Part shown: positions 34,347-42,258 of the stretch, one piece after another
Position numbering within the stretch: the first letter of the stretch is position 1
How the letters are laid out: each line of letters starts with the position of its first letter
Assembly: GCF_051433165.1 (NCBI RefSeq)
Contig: NZ_JBHMFS010000006.1
Span: 62,001-126,000, forward strand
Direction: 5' to 3'
Source: Falsiroseomonas sp051433165
GTDB taxonomy: Bacteria; Pseudomonadota; Alphaproteobacteria; Acetobacterales; Acetobacteraceae
Length of the DNA: 64,000 nucleotides
Program-made: the position numbers and the translations under genes
The notes under the pieces: generated by a model
Databases searched by the model: none
Told to the model about the DNA's origin: nothing
The model's input: only the letters and a program-made list of their open reading frames with translations

Positions 34347-35882
34347 ATGGACGCCACCACGCTGCCGCCGGTGCTCCGCCTGGCCCCTGATGACGGTGTG
34401 CTGATCGCCCGCATCGCCCTGCCGCCCGGCACCACCGTGGCGCCGGGCATCACGGTCGGCGAGAAGCGCATCCCGCCCGGCCACAAGGTCGCGGTCCGCC
34501 CGCACGCCCCGGGCGAGGAAATCCGTCGCTATGGCCAGATCATCGGCTTCGCCACCGGCCCGATCGCGCCCGGCGACTGGGTGCACACCCACAACTGCGC
34601 CATGGGCGATTTCTCGAAGGATTACGCGTACAGCCGGGAGGTGAAGGCCACCGCCTATGCCAACACGCCCGCCAGCTTCATGGGCTTCCGGCGCCCGGAT
34701 GGCCGCGCGGCGACGCGCAACTACATCGGCATCATCACCAGCGTAAACTGCTCCGCCCATGTCGCGGACCTCGTCGCCGATGCCTTCAAGCGCAACCCCT
34801 TCACCGGCACCGACCCGCTGGCCGATTTTCCGAATGTGGACGGCGTGGTGGCGCTGACCCACAAGACCGGCTGTGGCATGACGGAAGGCGAGCCGCTGCG
34901 GCTGCTGCGCCGGACGCTGGCCGGCTATGCGCGGCACGCCAATTTCTCCCACGTCATCGCCATCGGCCTGGGCTGCGAGGTGAATCAGCTCGGCGGGCTG
35001 CTGGAGGAACAGCGCCTGGCCGGCCGCCTCCGCAGCATGGACATCCAGGAGATGGGCGGTACCCGGAAGACCGTGGAAGCCGGCATCGCCTTCGTCCGCG
35101 AGGTGCTGGCCGAGGCCAACGCCGCGCAGCGCGAACCGATCCCGGCGAGTGAGCTGGTGGTCGCCCTGCAATGCGGCGGCTCCGACGGCTATTCCGGCAT
35201 CACCGCCAACCCCGCCCTCGGCTACGCCTCCGACCTGGTGGTGCGGCACGGCGGCACCGTGATCCTGTCCGAAACCCCCGAGACCTACGGCGCCGAACAC
35301 CTGCTGACCCGCCGCGCCGTCTCCCGCGAGGTCGGCGAAAAGCTGGTCGATCTGATGCGGTGGTGGGAGGATTACACGGCAAAGGAGGGCGCGGAGATGA
35401 ACGCCAACCCCTCCCCCGGCAACAAGGCCGGCGGGCTGACCACCATCCTGGAAAAGTCCCTCGGCGCCATGGCCAAGGCCGGCACGACCAACCTGGTCGA
35501 GGTCTATCGCTACGCCGAGCCCGTGACCGCGAAGGGCTTCGTTTTCATGGACACCCCCGGCTACGACCCTGTCGCCGCCACCGGCCAGGTTGCCGGCGGC
35601 GCCAACCTGGTCTGCTTCACCACCGGCCGCGGCAGCGTGTTCGGCGCCAAGCCCGCGCCCTCCATCAAGCTCGCCACAAACACGCTGATGTATGAGCGCA
35701 TGTCGGAAGACATGGACGTGAACTGCGGCACCATCGTCACCGGCGAGGAGACCATCGAGCAGGCCGGCCAGCGCATCTTCGAACTGATGCTGCGCGTCGC
35801 CAGCGGCGAGCGCACGAAAAGCGAGAGCTATGATTTCGGCGGCGCCGAATTCGCCCCCTGGGTGATCGGCGCGACGATGTGA
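34347..35882 (+). CDS. UxaA-family sugar-acid dehydratase (altronate/galactarate dehydratase-like)
   Basis: A 511-residue UxaA/GarD-type dehydratase. The N-terminal SAF domain covers about residues 1-95 (HKVAVRPHAPGEEI, DWVHTHNCAMGDF) and the large C-terminal domain carries family blocks ATRNYIGIITSVNCS, LTHKTGCGMTEGE, QCGGSDGYSGITANPALG and DMDVNCGTIVTGEETIEQ. Family members dehydrate D-altronate or D-galactarate using Fe2+. ACGGAGGA precedes the ATG at 34347. It lies opposite a second set of sugar-acid genes on the minus strand. The precise substrate is uncertain. Confidence 0.9.
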   Translation: MDATTLPPVLRLAPDDGVLIARIALPPGTTVAPGITVGEKRIPPGHKVAVRPHAPGEEIRRYGQIIGFATGPIAPGDWVHTHNCAMGDFSKDYAYSREVKATAYANTPASFMGFRRPDGRAATRNYIGIITSVNCSAHVADLVADAFKRNPFTGTDPLADFPNVDGVVALTHKTGCGMTEGEPLRLLRRTLAGYARHANFSHVIAIGLGCEVNQLGGLLEEQRLAGRLRSMDIQEMGGTRKTVEAGIAFVREVLAEANAAQREPIPASELVVALQCGGSDGYSGITANPALGYASDLVVRHGGTVILSETPETYGAEHLLTRRAVSREVGEKLVDLMRWWEDYTAKEGAEMNANPSPGNKAGGLTTILEKSLGAMAKAGTTNLVEVYRYAEPVTAKGFVFMDTPGYDPVAATGQVAGGANLVCFTTGRGSVFGAKPAPSIKLATNTLMYERMSEDMDVNCGTIVTGEETIEQAGQRIFELMLRVASGERTKSESYDFGGAEFAPWVIGATM

Positions 35883-35886
35883 GATT

Positions 35887-35933
35887 GCACCCCGACCCGC
35901 GCAGCTCGCATCCGGCGCTGCGCGGGTTGGTGC
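35887..35933. terminator. Strong stem-loop between convergent genes
   Basis: ACCCGCGCAGC (35895-35905) pairs exactly with GCTGCGCGGGT (35917-35927), extended by an outer GCACC/GGTGC helix. It lies 5 bp after the UxaA-type stop and before the convergent YdhR-like gene, consistent with a bidirectional transcription stop, although no T-run is present. Confidence 0.55.
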
Positions 35934-35952
35934 ACGCCCGCCCGGTGCCGCG

Positions 35953-36257
35953 TCAGCCGATCGGCCCGCGGTCGATGCGGGTCAGCACGTCATTCACGCC
36001 ACGATAGGTCGCCTCGATCCCGGTCACACCGCGCGCGGCAAGCCGGGCGGCGTGCATGGCATGGTAGGCCTCCGCCGCCTCGCGCGTCTCGAACAGATAG
36101 ACGCCACCGGCGCGGCCAGCCTCGGCTCCTCCGTCCAGATCTCCCACAGCAGGCCCGGCTGGCCAGCAATATCCGCGGCCAGGGGCTTCAGCGCCTCCGT
36201 CCGCTCGGGACCGAAGGCGCTGTTCGGAAAATCGAAGATCAGGACGGTGGCGGTCAT
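35953..36257 (-). pseudogene. Frameshifted YdhR-family monooxygenase-like gene
   Basis: Two overlapping frames together encode one YdhR-type protein of about 100 residues. Frame one reads MTATVLIFDFPNSAFGPERT... to GLLWEIWTEEP, and frame two continues EAGRAGGVYLFETREAAEAYHAMH to the normal C-terminus RIDRGPIG. Adding one base at 36123/36124 (a G after CCG-context GAGGAGCC) restores WTEEPEAGRAGGVYLFE exactly. This is either a true 1-nt deletion or a sequencing error. YdhR proteins are small dimeric alpha/beta barrel, monooxygenase-like proteins of unclear substrate. It lies downstream of the sugar-acid genes. Confidence 0.75.
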
Positions 36258-36269
36258 GCCGCTGGGGAC

Positions 36270-36461
36270 TCAGGCCGCCGGCGGCGCCGCCGGGGCGTTC
36301 AGGTCGAGGAACTTCAGCGGACGCCAGCCGGAGACGTTGTTCGCCTCGAAGCTCAGCTTCCAGGAGCGGCCATTGGTGCTGTCCACCAGCACCACGAACA
36401 TGCCGGTGCCCACCGGACAGGCCACAACCTGGAACCGGCCCGTCTCACTCGTCTCGGACAT
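36270..36461 (-). CDS. Small hypothetical protein
   Basis: A 63-residue soluble protein (MSETSETGRFQVVACPVGTG at the start) with a short beta-rich core (MFVVLVDSTNGRSWKLSFE) and an Ala/Pro-rich tail. GGGAGA lies upstream of the ATG at 36461 at suitable spacing. I do not recognise the family. It sits 24 bp after the FAH-family gene and 12 bp before the YdhR-like remnant, so it is probably part of that leftward operon. Confidence 0.6.
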   Translation of the reverse strand: MSETSETGRFQVVACPVGTGMFVVLVDSTNGRSWKLSFEANNVSGWRPLKFLDLNAPAAPPAA

Positions 36462-36485
36462 CAAGAAGTCTCCCGCTCACTCAAT

Positions 36486-37331
36486 TCAAGCGTAAGCTAC
36501 TGTGCGCTGCACCTGTTCGCCCAGCCCCTGAATCGACAAGCGAATCGTCTGCCCCGGCTTCAGGAAGACCGGCGGTTTCTGGCCGAGGCCAACGCCCGGT
36601 GGCGTGCCGGTGGAAATCACGTCGCCCGGATGCAGCGTGATGAAGTGGGAGACGTAGGAGACCAGGTGCCGCACGCCGAAGATCATGGTGCGGGTGGATC
36701 CGTCCTGCATCCGCGCGCCGTCGATATCCAGCGTCATCGACAGGTCCTGCGGATCCGCCACCTCATCCTTGGTAACCAGCCAGGGGCCGAGCGGCCCGAA
36801 TGTGTCGCAGCCCTTGCCCTTGTCCCAGGTGCCGCCGCGCTCGATCTGCCATTCGCGCTCGGAGACATCGTTGCACACGGCGTAGCCCGCCACATGCTCC
36901 ATCGCCGTTTCCTCCGGCACGCATTTCGCGGTGCTGCCGATGATGATGGCGAGCTCGACTTCCCAATCGGTCTTCACCGAGTCCTTCGGGATCATCACAT
37001 CGTCATTCGGTCCGCAGACAGCGCCGAGCGACTTCAGGAACACGATCGGCTCCTTCGGGATGGCGGCGCCGGTTTCCGCTGCATGGTCCGCGTAGTTCAG
37101 GCCGATGCAGATGAAGTTCTTCATGCCGGTGACGCAGGGCCCGAGCCGCGGCGTGCCGGTGACGGCCGGCAGGCTGGCCGGATCCAGCGCCGCGATCTGC
37201 GCCAGGCCGGCAGCCGAAAGTGCGACCCCCGCCAGGTCCGGGATCACGCCCGAAAGGTCACGGATGGTGCCGGAGCTGTCCAGCAGGCCGGGTTTTTCCT
37301 GGCCCGCAGGGCCATAGCGCAAGAGCTTCAT
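36486..37331 (-). CDS. Fumarylacetoacetate hydrolase family protein (2,4-diketo-3-deoxy-acid hydrolase-like)
   Basis: A 281-residue FAH-fold hydrolase that cleaves C-C bonds in 2,4-diketo acids with a divalent metal. The N-terminal MKLLRYGPAGQEKPGLLD and core GMKNFICIGLNYADHAAE, then DWEVELAIIIGS (metal-ligand Asp/Glu), DVSEREWQIERGGTWDKGKGCDT and DVISTGTPPGVGLG are diagnostic. Length and motifs match 2,4-diketo-3-deoxy-L-fuconate/L-rhamnonate hydrolases. With the adjacent SDR and dehydratase it would complete a pathway ending in pyruvate plus lactate, glycolate or a related acid. Confidence 0.9.
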   Translation of the reverse strand: MKLLRYGPAGQEKPGLLDSSGTIRDLSGVIPDLAGVALSAAGLAQIAALDPASLPAVTGTPRLGPCVTGMKNFICIGLNYADHAAETGAAIPKEPIVFLKSLGAVCGPNDDVMIPKDSVKTDWEVELAIIIGSTAKCVPEETAMEHVAGYAVCNDVSEREWQIERGGTWDKGKGCDTFGPLGPWLVTKDEVADPQDLSMTLDIDGARMQDGSTRTMIFGVRHLVSYVSHFITLHPGDVISTGTPPGVGLGQKPPVFLKPGQTIRLSIQGLGEQVQRTVAYA

Positions 37332-37402
37332 GAGGACTGCCTATACCCGTGTTGGGGGAAGCGGGGAACTGGAGGCCAACGCCTCCTGCCTATCGGTTGG
37401 TG

Positions 37403-37446
37403 CGTTTTCCGAGTCGTCAGGCGAAGCCGCCTGACTTGAAAACGCT
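37403..37446. repeat. Long two-part inverted repeat downstream of the SDR gene
   Basis: GCGTTTTC (37403-37410) and GAAAACGC (37439-37446) form outer arms; GTCAGGCG (37417-37424) and CGCCTGAC (37429-37436) form inner arms around the loop AAGC. It abuts the SDR stop codon, between SDR and FAH genes. It looks like an REP-type or attenuating hairpin that could lower expression of the downstream hydrolase gene. Confidence 0.65.
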
Positions 37447-38196
37447 CTACAGCGTCCAGCCGCCATCGATGACGATGGCCTGGCCGGTGACAAAAGCGCT
37501 CTCGTCGCTGGCGAGATAGACGGCGAGCGCCGCCATTTCCTCCGCCGTCGCCAGCCTGCCCATCGCCTGCCGCGCCACGAAGGCGGCGCGCGCCGCTTCC
37601 TCGCTGCCCGCCGCCGCCGCATTGGCGCTGATGCGCTCACCGAGGCTCGGCGTGTCCACCGTGCCCGGGCAGATCGCGTTGCAGCGGATGCCTTGCGTCA
37701 CGTATTCGGTGGCCACCGACTTGGTCAGGCCGATGACGGCGGCCTTGGTGGTGCCGTAGAGGAAGCGATTCGGCGCGCCCTTGATCGAGGAGCAGCCGGA
37801 GGACATGTTGACGATGGTGCCGCGCTTGCGCTCCAGCATCCCCGGCAGCACCGCCTGCACCATCTTCCACATCGAACGCACATTCAGCGCGAAGCCGAAA
37901 TCCCATTCGGCGTCGGTGGCGGTCAGCACCGTGTTCTGGTGCACGAAGCCGGCGCAGTTGAACAGGATGTCGATCTGCCCGGCCTCTCGCACCGCCGCCT
38001 CGATCGCCGCCTGGTCCAGCACATCGAGGCCGCGCGTGGTGATCCCTTGCGCCGTCAAATCCGCCAGCTTCGCGACATCCTTGTCGGTGGCGATCACTTC
38101 AGCGCCCTCTTGCGCGAAGGCCAGCGCCGTGGCCCGCCCGATGCCCTGCGCCGCCGCCGTCACCAGGCAACGCTTTCCTGCCAAACGTCCCGCCAT
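37447..38196 (-). CDS. SDR-family sugar-acid dehydrogenase (2-keto-3-deoxy-L-fuconate dehydrogenase-like)
   Basis: A 249-residue classical SDR. TAAAQGIGRATALAF binds the nucleotide, and DKDVAKL (Asp after beta-2) favours NAD+. FNCAGFVHQNT is the NNAG equivalent, and MSSGCSSIKGAPNRFLYGTTKAAV holds Ser and YxxxK. The pattern VNMSSGCSSIKGAPNR is typical of 2-keto-3-deoxy-L-fuconate dehydrogenases, which oxidise the 2-keto-3-deoxy acid to the 2,4-diketo acid. It is flanked by an IlvD/Edd dehydratase upstream and the FAH hydrolase downstream, the expected order of steps. Confidence 0.9.
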   Translation of the reverse strand: MAGRLAGKRCLVTAAAQGIGRATALAFAQEGAEVIATDKDVAKLADLTAQGITTRGLDVLDQAAIEAAVREAGQIDILFNCAGFVHQNTVLTATDAEWDFGFALNVRSMWKMVQAVLPGMLERKRGTIVNMSSGCSSIKGAPNRFLYGTTKAAVIGLTKSVATEYVTQGIRCNAICPGTVDTPSLGERISANAAAAGSEEAARAAFVARQAMGRLATAEEMAALAVYLASDESAFVTGQAIVIDGGWTL

Positions 38197-38207
38197 GTCG
38201 CCGCTCC

Positions 38208-39998
38208 TCAATGGTTGTGCCGGCTTTCGCCGCGCGTCTCCAGGATGTTGAGGAACAGCGTCGCCGGCTCCAGGCAGCCGCCGGTGCCGAGCTGGCCGAC
38301 CATGCTGCGGTAGATCTCCTCCCATGGCGTCTTGTGCAGCAGCACCGGTGCGGTCCAGGCCGCACGCCGAGCTGCCATCTCCTCCGCCGGGATCAGCACA
38401 TCCACGCGCCGCGCCTTCAGGTCGATGCGGATCGGGTCGCCATGCTTCAGCAGCGCCAAGCCCCCGCCCACCACCGCTTCCGGCGTGACATTGAGAATGG
38501 AAGGCGAGCCGCTGGTGCCGGATTGGCGCCCATCGCCCATCGTCGGCAGCGCCGTGATGCCGCGTTTGATCAGCGCGGCCGGCGGCTGCATGTTCACCAC
38601 CTCCGCCGCGCCGGGATAGCCCACGGCGCCGCAGTTCCGCACCACCAGCACCGTCTTCTCATCAATGCCGAGCGACGGGTCCTCGATACGCGCGTGGTAA
38701 TCCTCCGGCCCCTCGAACACCGCGACCTTGCCCTCGAACACATCGGGCGTGTCGGACAGGAAGCGGGCGCGGAACTCCTTGTCGATGACGCTGATCTTCA
38801 TCACCGCGCTGTCGAACAGATTGCCGGTCAGCACGATGAAGCCGGCGTGCTCCTTCATGGGCGCGGCGAAGCTGCGGATCACTTCGCGGTCCGGCTCGCC
38901 GAGGCCTTCCAGATTCTCCGCCACCGTCTTGCCGGTCACGGTCATCACATCGCCATGCAGGATGCCGGCATCCAGCAGTTCCTTCATCACCGCCGGCACG
39001 CCGCCGGCGCGATAGAAAGCCTCGCCCAGGAAGCGCCCGGCGGGCTGGCAATCCACCAGCAGCGGCACCTCGGCGCCGACGCGCTGCCAATCGGCCAGAT
39101 CGTGCTCCACCCCCATATGGCGCGCGATCGCCACCATGTGGATCGGGCAGTTGGAGGAAGCGCCGATGGCGGACGCCACCATCACCGCATTCTCGAAGGC
39201 CTTCTTCGTCATGACGTCGGAGGGGCGGAGATTGGCCTTCACCATTTCCACCGCCCGCACGCCGGTCATGTAGGCCATCTGCGCCCGCTGCCGGTACGGC
39301 CCGGGGATCGCCGCGGACCCCGTCAGCGTCATGCCCACCGCTTCCGCCAGCGAATTCATCGACAGCGCCGTGCCCATGGTCGAGCAATGCCCGACGGAGG
39401 TGGAGCTAGCCGCCACCATCTCGATGAACCCCTCATAATCGATCTCACCGGCGGCGAGCTTCTTCCGCGCCTCCCAGACGATGGTGCCGGACCCCGCGAG
39501 GCGCCCATGCCACCAGCCATCCAGCATCGGCCCGCCCGGCAGGGCGACCGCCGGGATGTTCATGGTCGCCGCGCCCATCAGCATGGCCGGCGTGGTCTTG
39601 TCGCAGCCCGTGGTCAGCACGACGCCGTCGATCGGGTAGCCGTGCAGGATTTCCACCAGCGACAGGTACTGCAGGTTGCGGTCGAGCGAGGCGGTGGGCC
39701 GCTTCAGCGTCTCTTGGATCGGGTGGACCGGAAACTCCAGTGGCACACCCCCCGCATCCCGGATGCCCGCCTTCACCCGCTCCGCCAAGGCAATGTGATG
39801 CCGGTTGCAGGGGGAAATGTCGGAGCCGGTCTGCGCGATGCCGATCATCGGGCGGCCGGACTGCAATTCGGCCCGGGTCATGCCGAAATTCAGCTGGCGC
39901 TCGATGTAGAGCGAGGTCATGCCGGGGTCCTGCGGGTCGTCGAACCAGCGCTGGCTGCGAAGCTTGAAGGGCTTCTTCGTCTGGTCGTGGTCGTCCAT
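38208..39998 (-). CDS. IlvD/Edd-family sugar-acid dehydratase
   Basis: A 596-residue iron-sulfur dehydratase of the IlvD/Edd family, of the sugar-acid branch (L-arabonate, D-xylonate, D-fuconate and similar). Cluster and active-site cysteines lie in TTGCDKTTPAMLMGAA, ASSTSVGHCSTMGTALSM and ASSNCPIHMVAIARH. RNCGAVGYPGAAEV and the C-terminal SILNVTPEAVVGGGLALL are also typical. GAGGGGGAAAAGG precedes the ATG at 39998. First gene of the leftward catabolic operon, it would make the 2-keto-3-deoxy acid used by the SDR 11 bp downstream. Confidence 0.93.
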   Translation of the reverse strand: MDDHDQTKKPFKLRSQRWFDDPQDPGMTSLYIERQLNFGMTRAELQSGRPMIGIAQTGSDISPCNRHHIALAERVKAGIRDAGGVPLEFPVHPIQETLKRPTASLDRNLQYLSLVEILHGYPIDGVVLTTGCDKTTPAMLMGAATMNIPAVALPGGPMLDGWWHGRLAGSGTIVWEARKKLAAGEIDYEGFIEMVAASSTSVGHCSTMGTALSMNSLAEAVGMTLTGSAAIPGPYRQRAQMAYMTGVRAVEMVKANLRPSDVMTKKAFENAVMVASAIGASSNCPIHMVAIARHMGVEHDLADWQRVGAEVPLLVDCQPAGRFLGEAFYRAGGVPAVMKELLDAGILHGDVMTVTGKTVAENLEGLGEPDREVIRSFAAPMKEHAGFIVLTGNLFDSAVMKISVIDKEFRARFLSDTPDVFEGKVAVFEGPEDYHARIEDPSLGIDEKTVLVVRNCGAVGYPGAAEVVNMQPPAALIKRGITALPTMGDGRQSGTSGSPSILNVTPEAVVGGGLALLKHGDPIRIDLKARRVDVLIPAEEMAARRAAWTAPVLLHKTPWEEIYRSMVGQLGTGGCLEPATLFLNILETRGESRHNH

Positions 39999-40320
39999 GG
40001 CCTTTTCCCCCTCGGCTGCCGCCGTTTGGGGGAGTGAGGCGCCACCCCGCGCTTTCGTCAACCTCTCCCTGCACCGGCGGGCAGCGATGCGCGGGCCAAG
40101 CCCCCCGCCAGCCATTGCTGGAACAGCCGGTTCCAGAGCGAGCCTCCCCCGGACCCCTCCCCTTCGCAGGACATGCGGTGCCTCCACGATCACGTCGCCG
40201 ACTTCTGCCGCGCCTCCATTTCGCGACGATTTCACGAGCGTCGCCACTTAATTGCGCCCAGCGCACCAACATGCTGCCCTGCCGCAGCCCGACGCCCCAG
40301 TCGTAAAGGATCCCACCCGC
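39999..40320. other. Divergent regulatory region
   Basis: This 322-bp stretch separates the IlvD/Edd dehydratase from the OmpR-type regulator, which are transcribed away from each other. I see no gene in it. It holds the palindrome at 40118-40136 and the ribosome-binding sites of both flanking genes, so promoters for both directions must lie here. Confidence 0.6.
40118..40136. promoter_or_regulatory. Candidate operator palindrome
   Basis: CTGGAAC-AGCCG-GTTCCAG is a perfect 7-bp inverted repeat with a 5-bp spacer, 120 bp upstream of the dehydratase ATG and about 185 bp from the regulator start. The size is right for a dimeric regulator such as a GntR- or LacI-type protein controlling the sugar-acid operon, but no such regulator is in the window. 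Confidence 0.45.
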
Positions 40321-41058
40321 ATGGCGGATGCCCCCGCCATCATCATCTGCGACGATGACGCCGATCTGCGCGATTCGGTCGCCGAATACCTGACCGATCA
40401 AGGCCTCGACGTGCGCAGCGCGGAGGGGTCGGCGGCGCTGCGCGGCCTGCTGGCGGAACGTGGCGCCGATCTGGTGGTACTGGACATCGCCATGCCGGGC
40501 GAGGATGGCCTGTCCATCGCCCGCGCGCTCCGCGCCCAGTCCGACATCGGCATCGTCATCCTCTCGGCCGCGGGGGGCGTACTGGACCGGGTGGTGGGGC
40601 TGGAGGTCGGCGCCGATGACTACATCGCCAAGCCGGTCGAGCTGCGGGAGCTGCTGGCCCGGCTGCGCGCGGTGCTGCGGCGGCGCCGGGCGCGGCTGGC
40701 CGCCCCCACCCCCACCCGGACGGCGCCGCCCGAGGCCCCGGTCAGCCACCGCATCCGGATGGGCCGCGCCTGGCTGGACCTGGAGGCGCGGCGGCTGACC
40801 GGGGCCGCGGGGCAGGAAGTCCCGCTCGGCCCCTTCGAATTCGCGCTGCTGCGCGCCTTCGCCGAGCGTCCTGGCCGTGTCCTGACGCGCGACGCGCTGC
40901 TCGAACTGGCGCATCCGCGCGGCGCGGACCATTTCGACCGGTCCATTGATGTCCGCATCGCCCGCATCCGCCGCAAGCTGGAGGCGGTGCCGGGCCGCCC
41001 GGCCATCATCCGCACCATCCGCGGCGCCGGCTACGTCTTCGATCCTGCGGGCGAGTAG
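40321..41058 (+). CDS. OmpR-family response regulator
   Basis: A 245-residue two-component regulator. The receiver domain is intact (IICDDDADLRDS acidic pocket, phosphoacceptor Asp in LVVLDIAMPGEDGLS near residue 55, Lys in YIAKPVELRELLARL). The C-terminal winged-helix DNA-binding domain shows LGPFEFALLRAFAERPGRVLTRDALL, DRSIDVRIARIRRKLE and IIRTIRGAGYVF. The ATG at 40321 gives the normal N-terminus. No histidine kinase gene is adjacent, so its partner is encoded elsewhere. Confidence 0.93.
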   Translation: MADAPAIIICDDDADLRDSVAEYLTDQGLDVRSAEGSAALRGLLAERGADLVVLDIAMPGEDGLSIARALRAQSDIGIVILSAAGGVLDRVVGLEVGADDYIAKPVELRELLARLRAVLRRRRARLAAPTPTRTAPPEAPVSHRIRMGRAWLDLEARRLTGAAGQEVPLGPFEFALLRAFAERPGRVLTRDALLELAHPRGADHFDRSIDVRIARIRRKLEAVPGRPAIIRTIRGAGYVFDPAGE

Positions 41059-41065
41059 AACCCCG

Positions 41066-42109
41066 TCAGGCCGCCACTTCCTCCAGGAAACCCTGCACCG
41101 CCTGGAACAGCGCGCCGCGGTTGCGCTCCATCCACATGTTGTGGGTGCCCTCCGCCAGCACGACCATGCGCTTGCCGGGTGACTGGCTCAGCTCGGAGAA
41201 TACCGCGAAGCCCAGCCCCGGCGGCGTGGTGCGGTCCCATTCACCCACCACGACCAGTGTGGGCGCGGTGACCTTGGCCGGCTCCCACCACGGCTTGCCG
41301 GCGTTCCAGAATTCCCGCCCATCCGCCACCGGCCCGTTCGGCACCCGGAGGACGGAGGGGTTGGCGCGGATGCCATCCGGGTCCAGCGCCCAGGTCACGC
41401 CGGCGAAATGCTCGAACCAGCCGGGCGGGATCAGCGCGGCGCGCTGCGCCTCCGGGGCCTGGGATAGTATTCCTTCCCGCACCGCGCGCTGGGTCAGCGG
41501 CCGCCAGGCGCCGAGCGGCCCGCCGCCAGGATCGGTCCGGCTCGGCCCGTCGCGCAGCCAGGGCGGCGCGAACAGCACCAGGCGTTCCACCTGCGCTGGC
41601 TGGTCCGCGGCGAAGCGGCCGACCAGCTTGGTGCCCCAGCTATGGCCAAGCAGCACCAGCTTTTCGATCGAGCGGCGCTGCTTGATGAAGGCGACCGCCG
41701 CCGTCAGGTCCACCAGCGCCTGTTCGCCGCGCGCCACCGGCGGGTTCTGGTCGGCCGGCTGGGACATGGCGGGCGGACGGGTGGAGCGGCCAAACCCGGA
41801 AATGTCCAGCGTCCAGACATCGAAACCACGGCCGGCGATGTAGTCCATCCAGGAAAGGCCGCCGAAGGGCAGGTCGAAGCTCGTGCTCGCCCCGAAACCG
41901 GCGCCATGCACCATCAGCAGGGTGCGGGATGCCCCGGTGGTCGCGCCTTCCTGCCGCTTGTTGCGGAGGAACACCTCGATGCCCTCGCCGCTCGGCACCA
42001 TGAATTCCTCGGTCACGACCTGCGGTGTGGCCTGGGCGCGAACCGCCGCCGGCAGCGCGGCGGCCGCCGCCGCCAGGGCAGGCGCGGCGAGGATGAGGCG
42101 TCGCTTCAT
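41066..42109 (-). CDS. Exported alpha/beta hydrolase
   Basis: A 347-residue alpha/beta hydrolase with an N-terminal twin-basic signal sequence (MKRRLILAAPALAAAAAALP) ending near VRAQA. The oxyanion region MVHGAGFGAST, the nucleophile elbow LGHSWGTKL (Ser), the acid in VVVGEWDRTTPPG and the final His in LAEGTHNMWMERN complete the triad. It probably acts on esters or amides in the periplasm; the substrate is unknown. The stop is 7 bp from the convergent response regulator stop. Confidence 0.88.
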   Translation of the reverse strand: MKRRLILAAPALAAAAAALPAAVRAQATPQVVTEEFMVPSGEGIEVFLRNKRQEGATTGASRTLLMVHGAGFGASTSFDLPFGGLSWMDYIAGRGFDVWTLDISGFGRSTRPPAMSQPADQNPPVARGEQALVDLTAAVAFIKQRRSIEKLVLLGHSWGTKLVGRFAADQPAQVERLVLFAPPWLRDGPSRTDPGGGPLGAWRPLTQRAVREGILSQAPEAQRAALIPPGWFEHFAGVTWALDPDGIRANPSVLRVPNGPVADGREFWNAGKPWWEPAKVTAPTLVVVGEWDRTTPPGLGFAVFSELSQSPGKRMVVLAEGTHNMWMERNRGALFQAVQGFLEEVAA

Positions 42110-42258
42110 GAACCAGGCTCCGGACGTCATTGGCGCGCATTGTAGCCGCCACCGGGGCCGCCCCCAAGCGGCCAACAGGGGGCCAACAGGTGGAACGCAT
42201 GAGACACGCGGGAAGGTCATGGGACGGCCTCGGCAATCCAGGCTAACACGCCGCCGCC

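Noticed and set aside
42170..42190. GGCCAACAGG repeated twice, 11 bp apart
   Set aside because: Too short and only two copies; no link to a known site.
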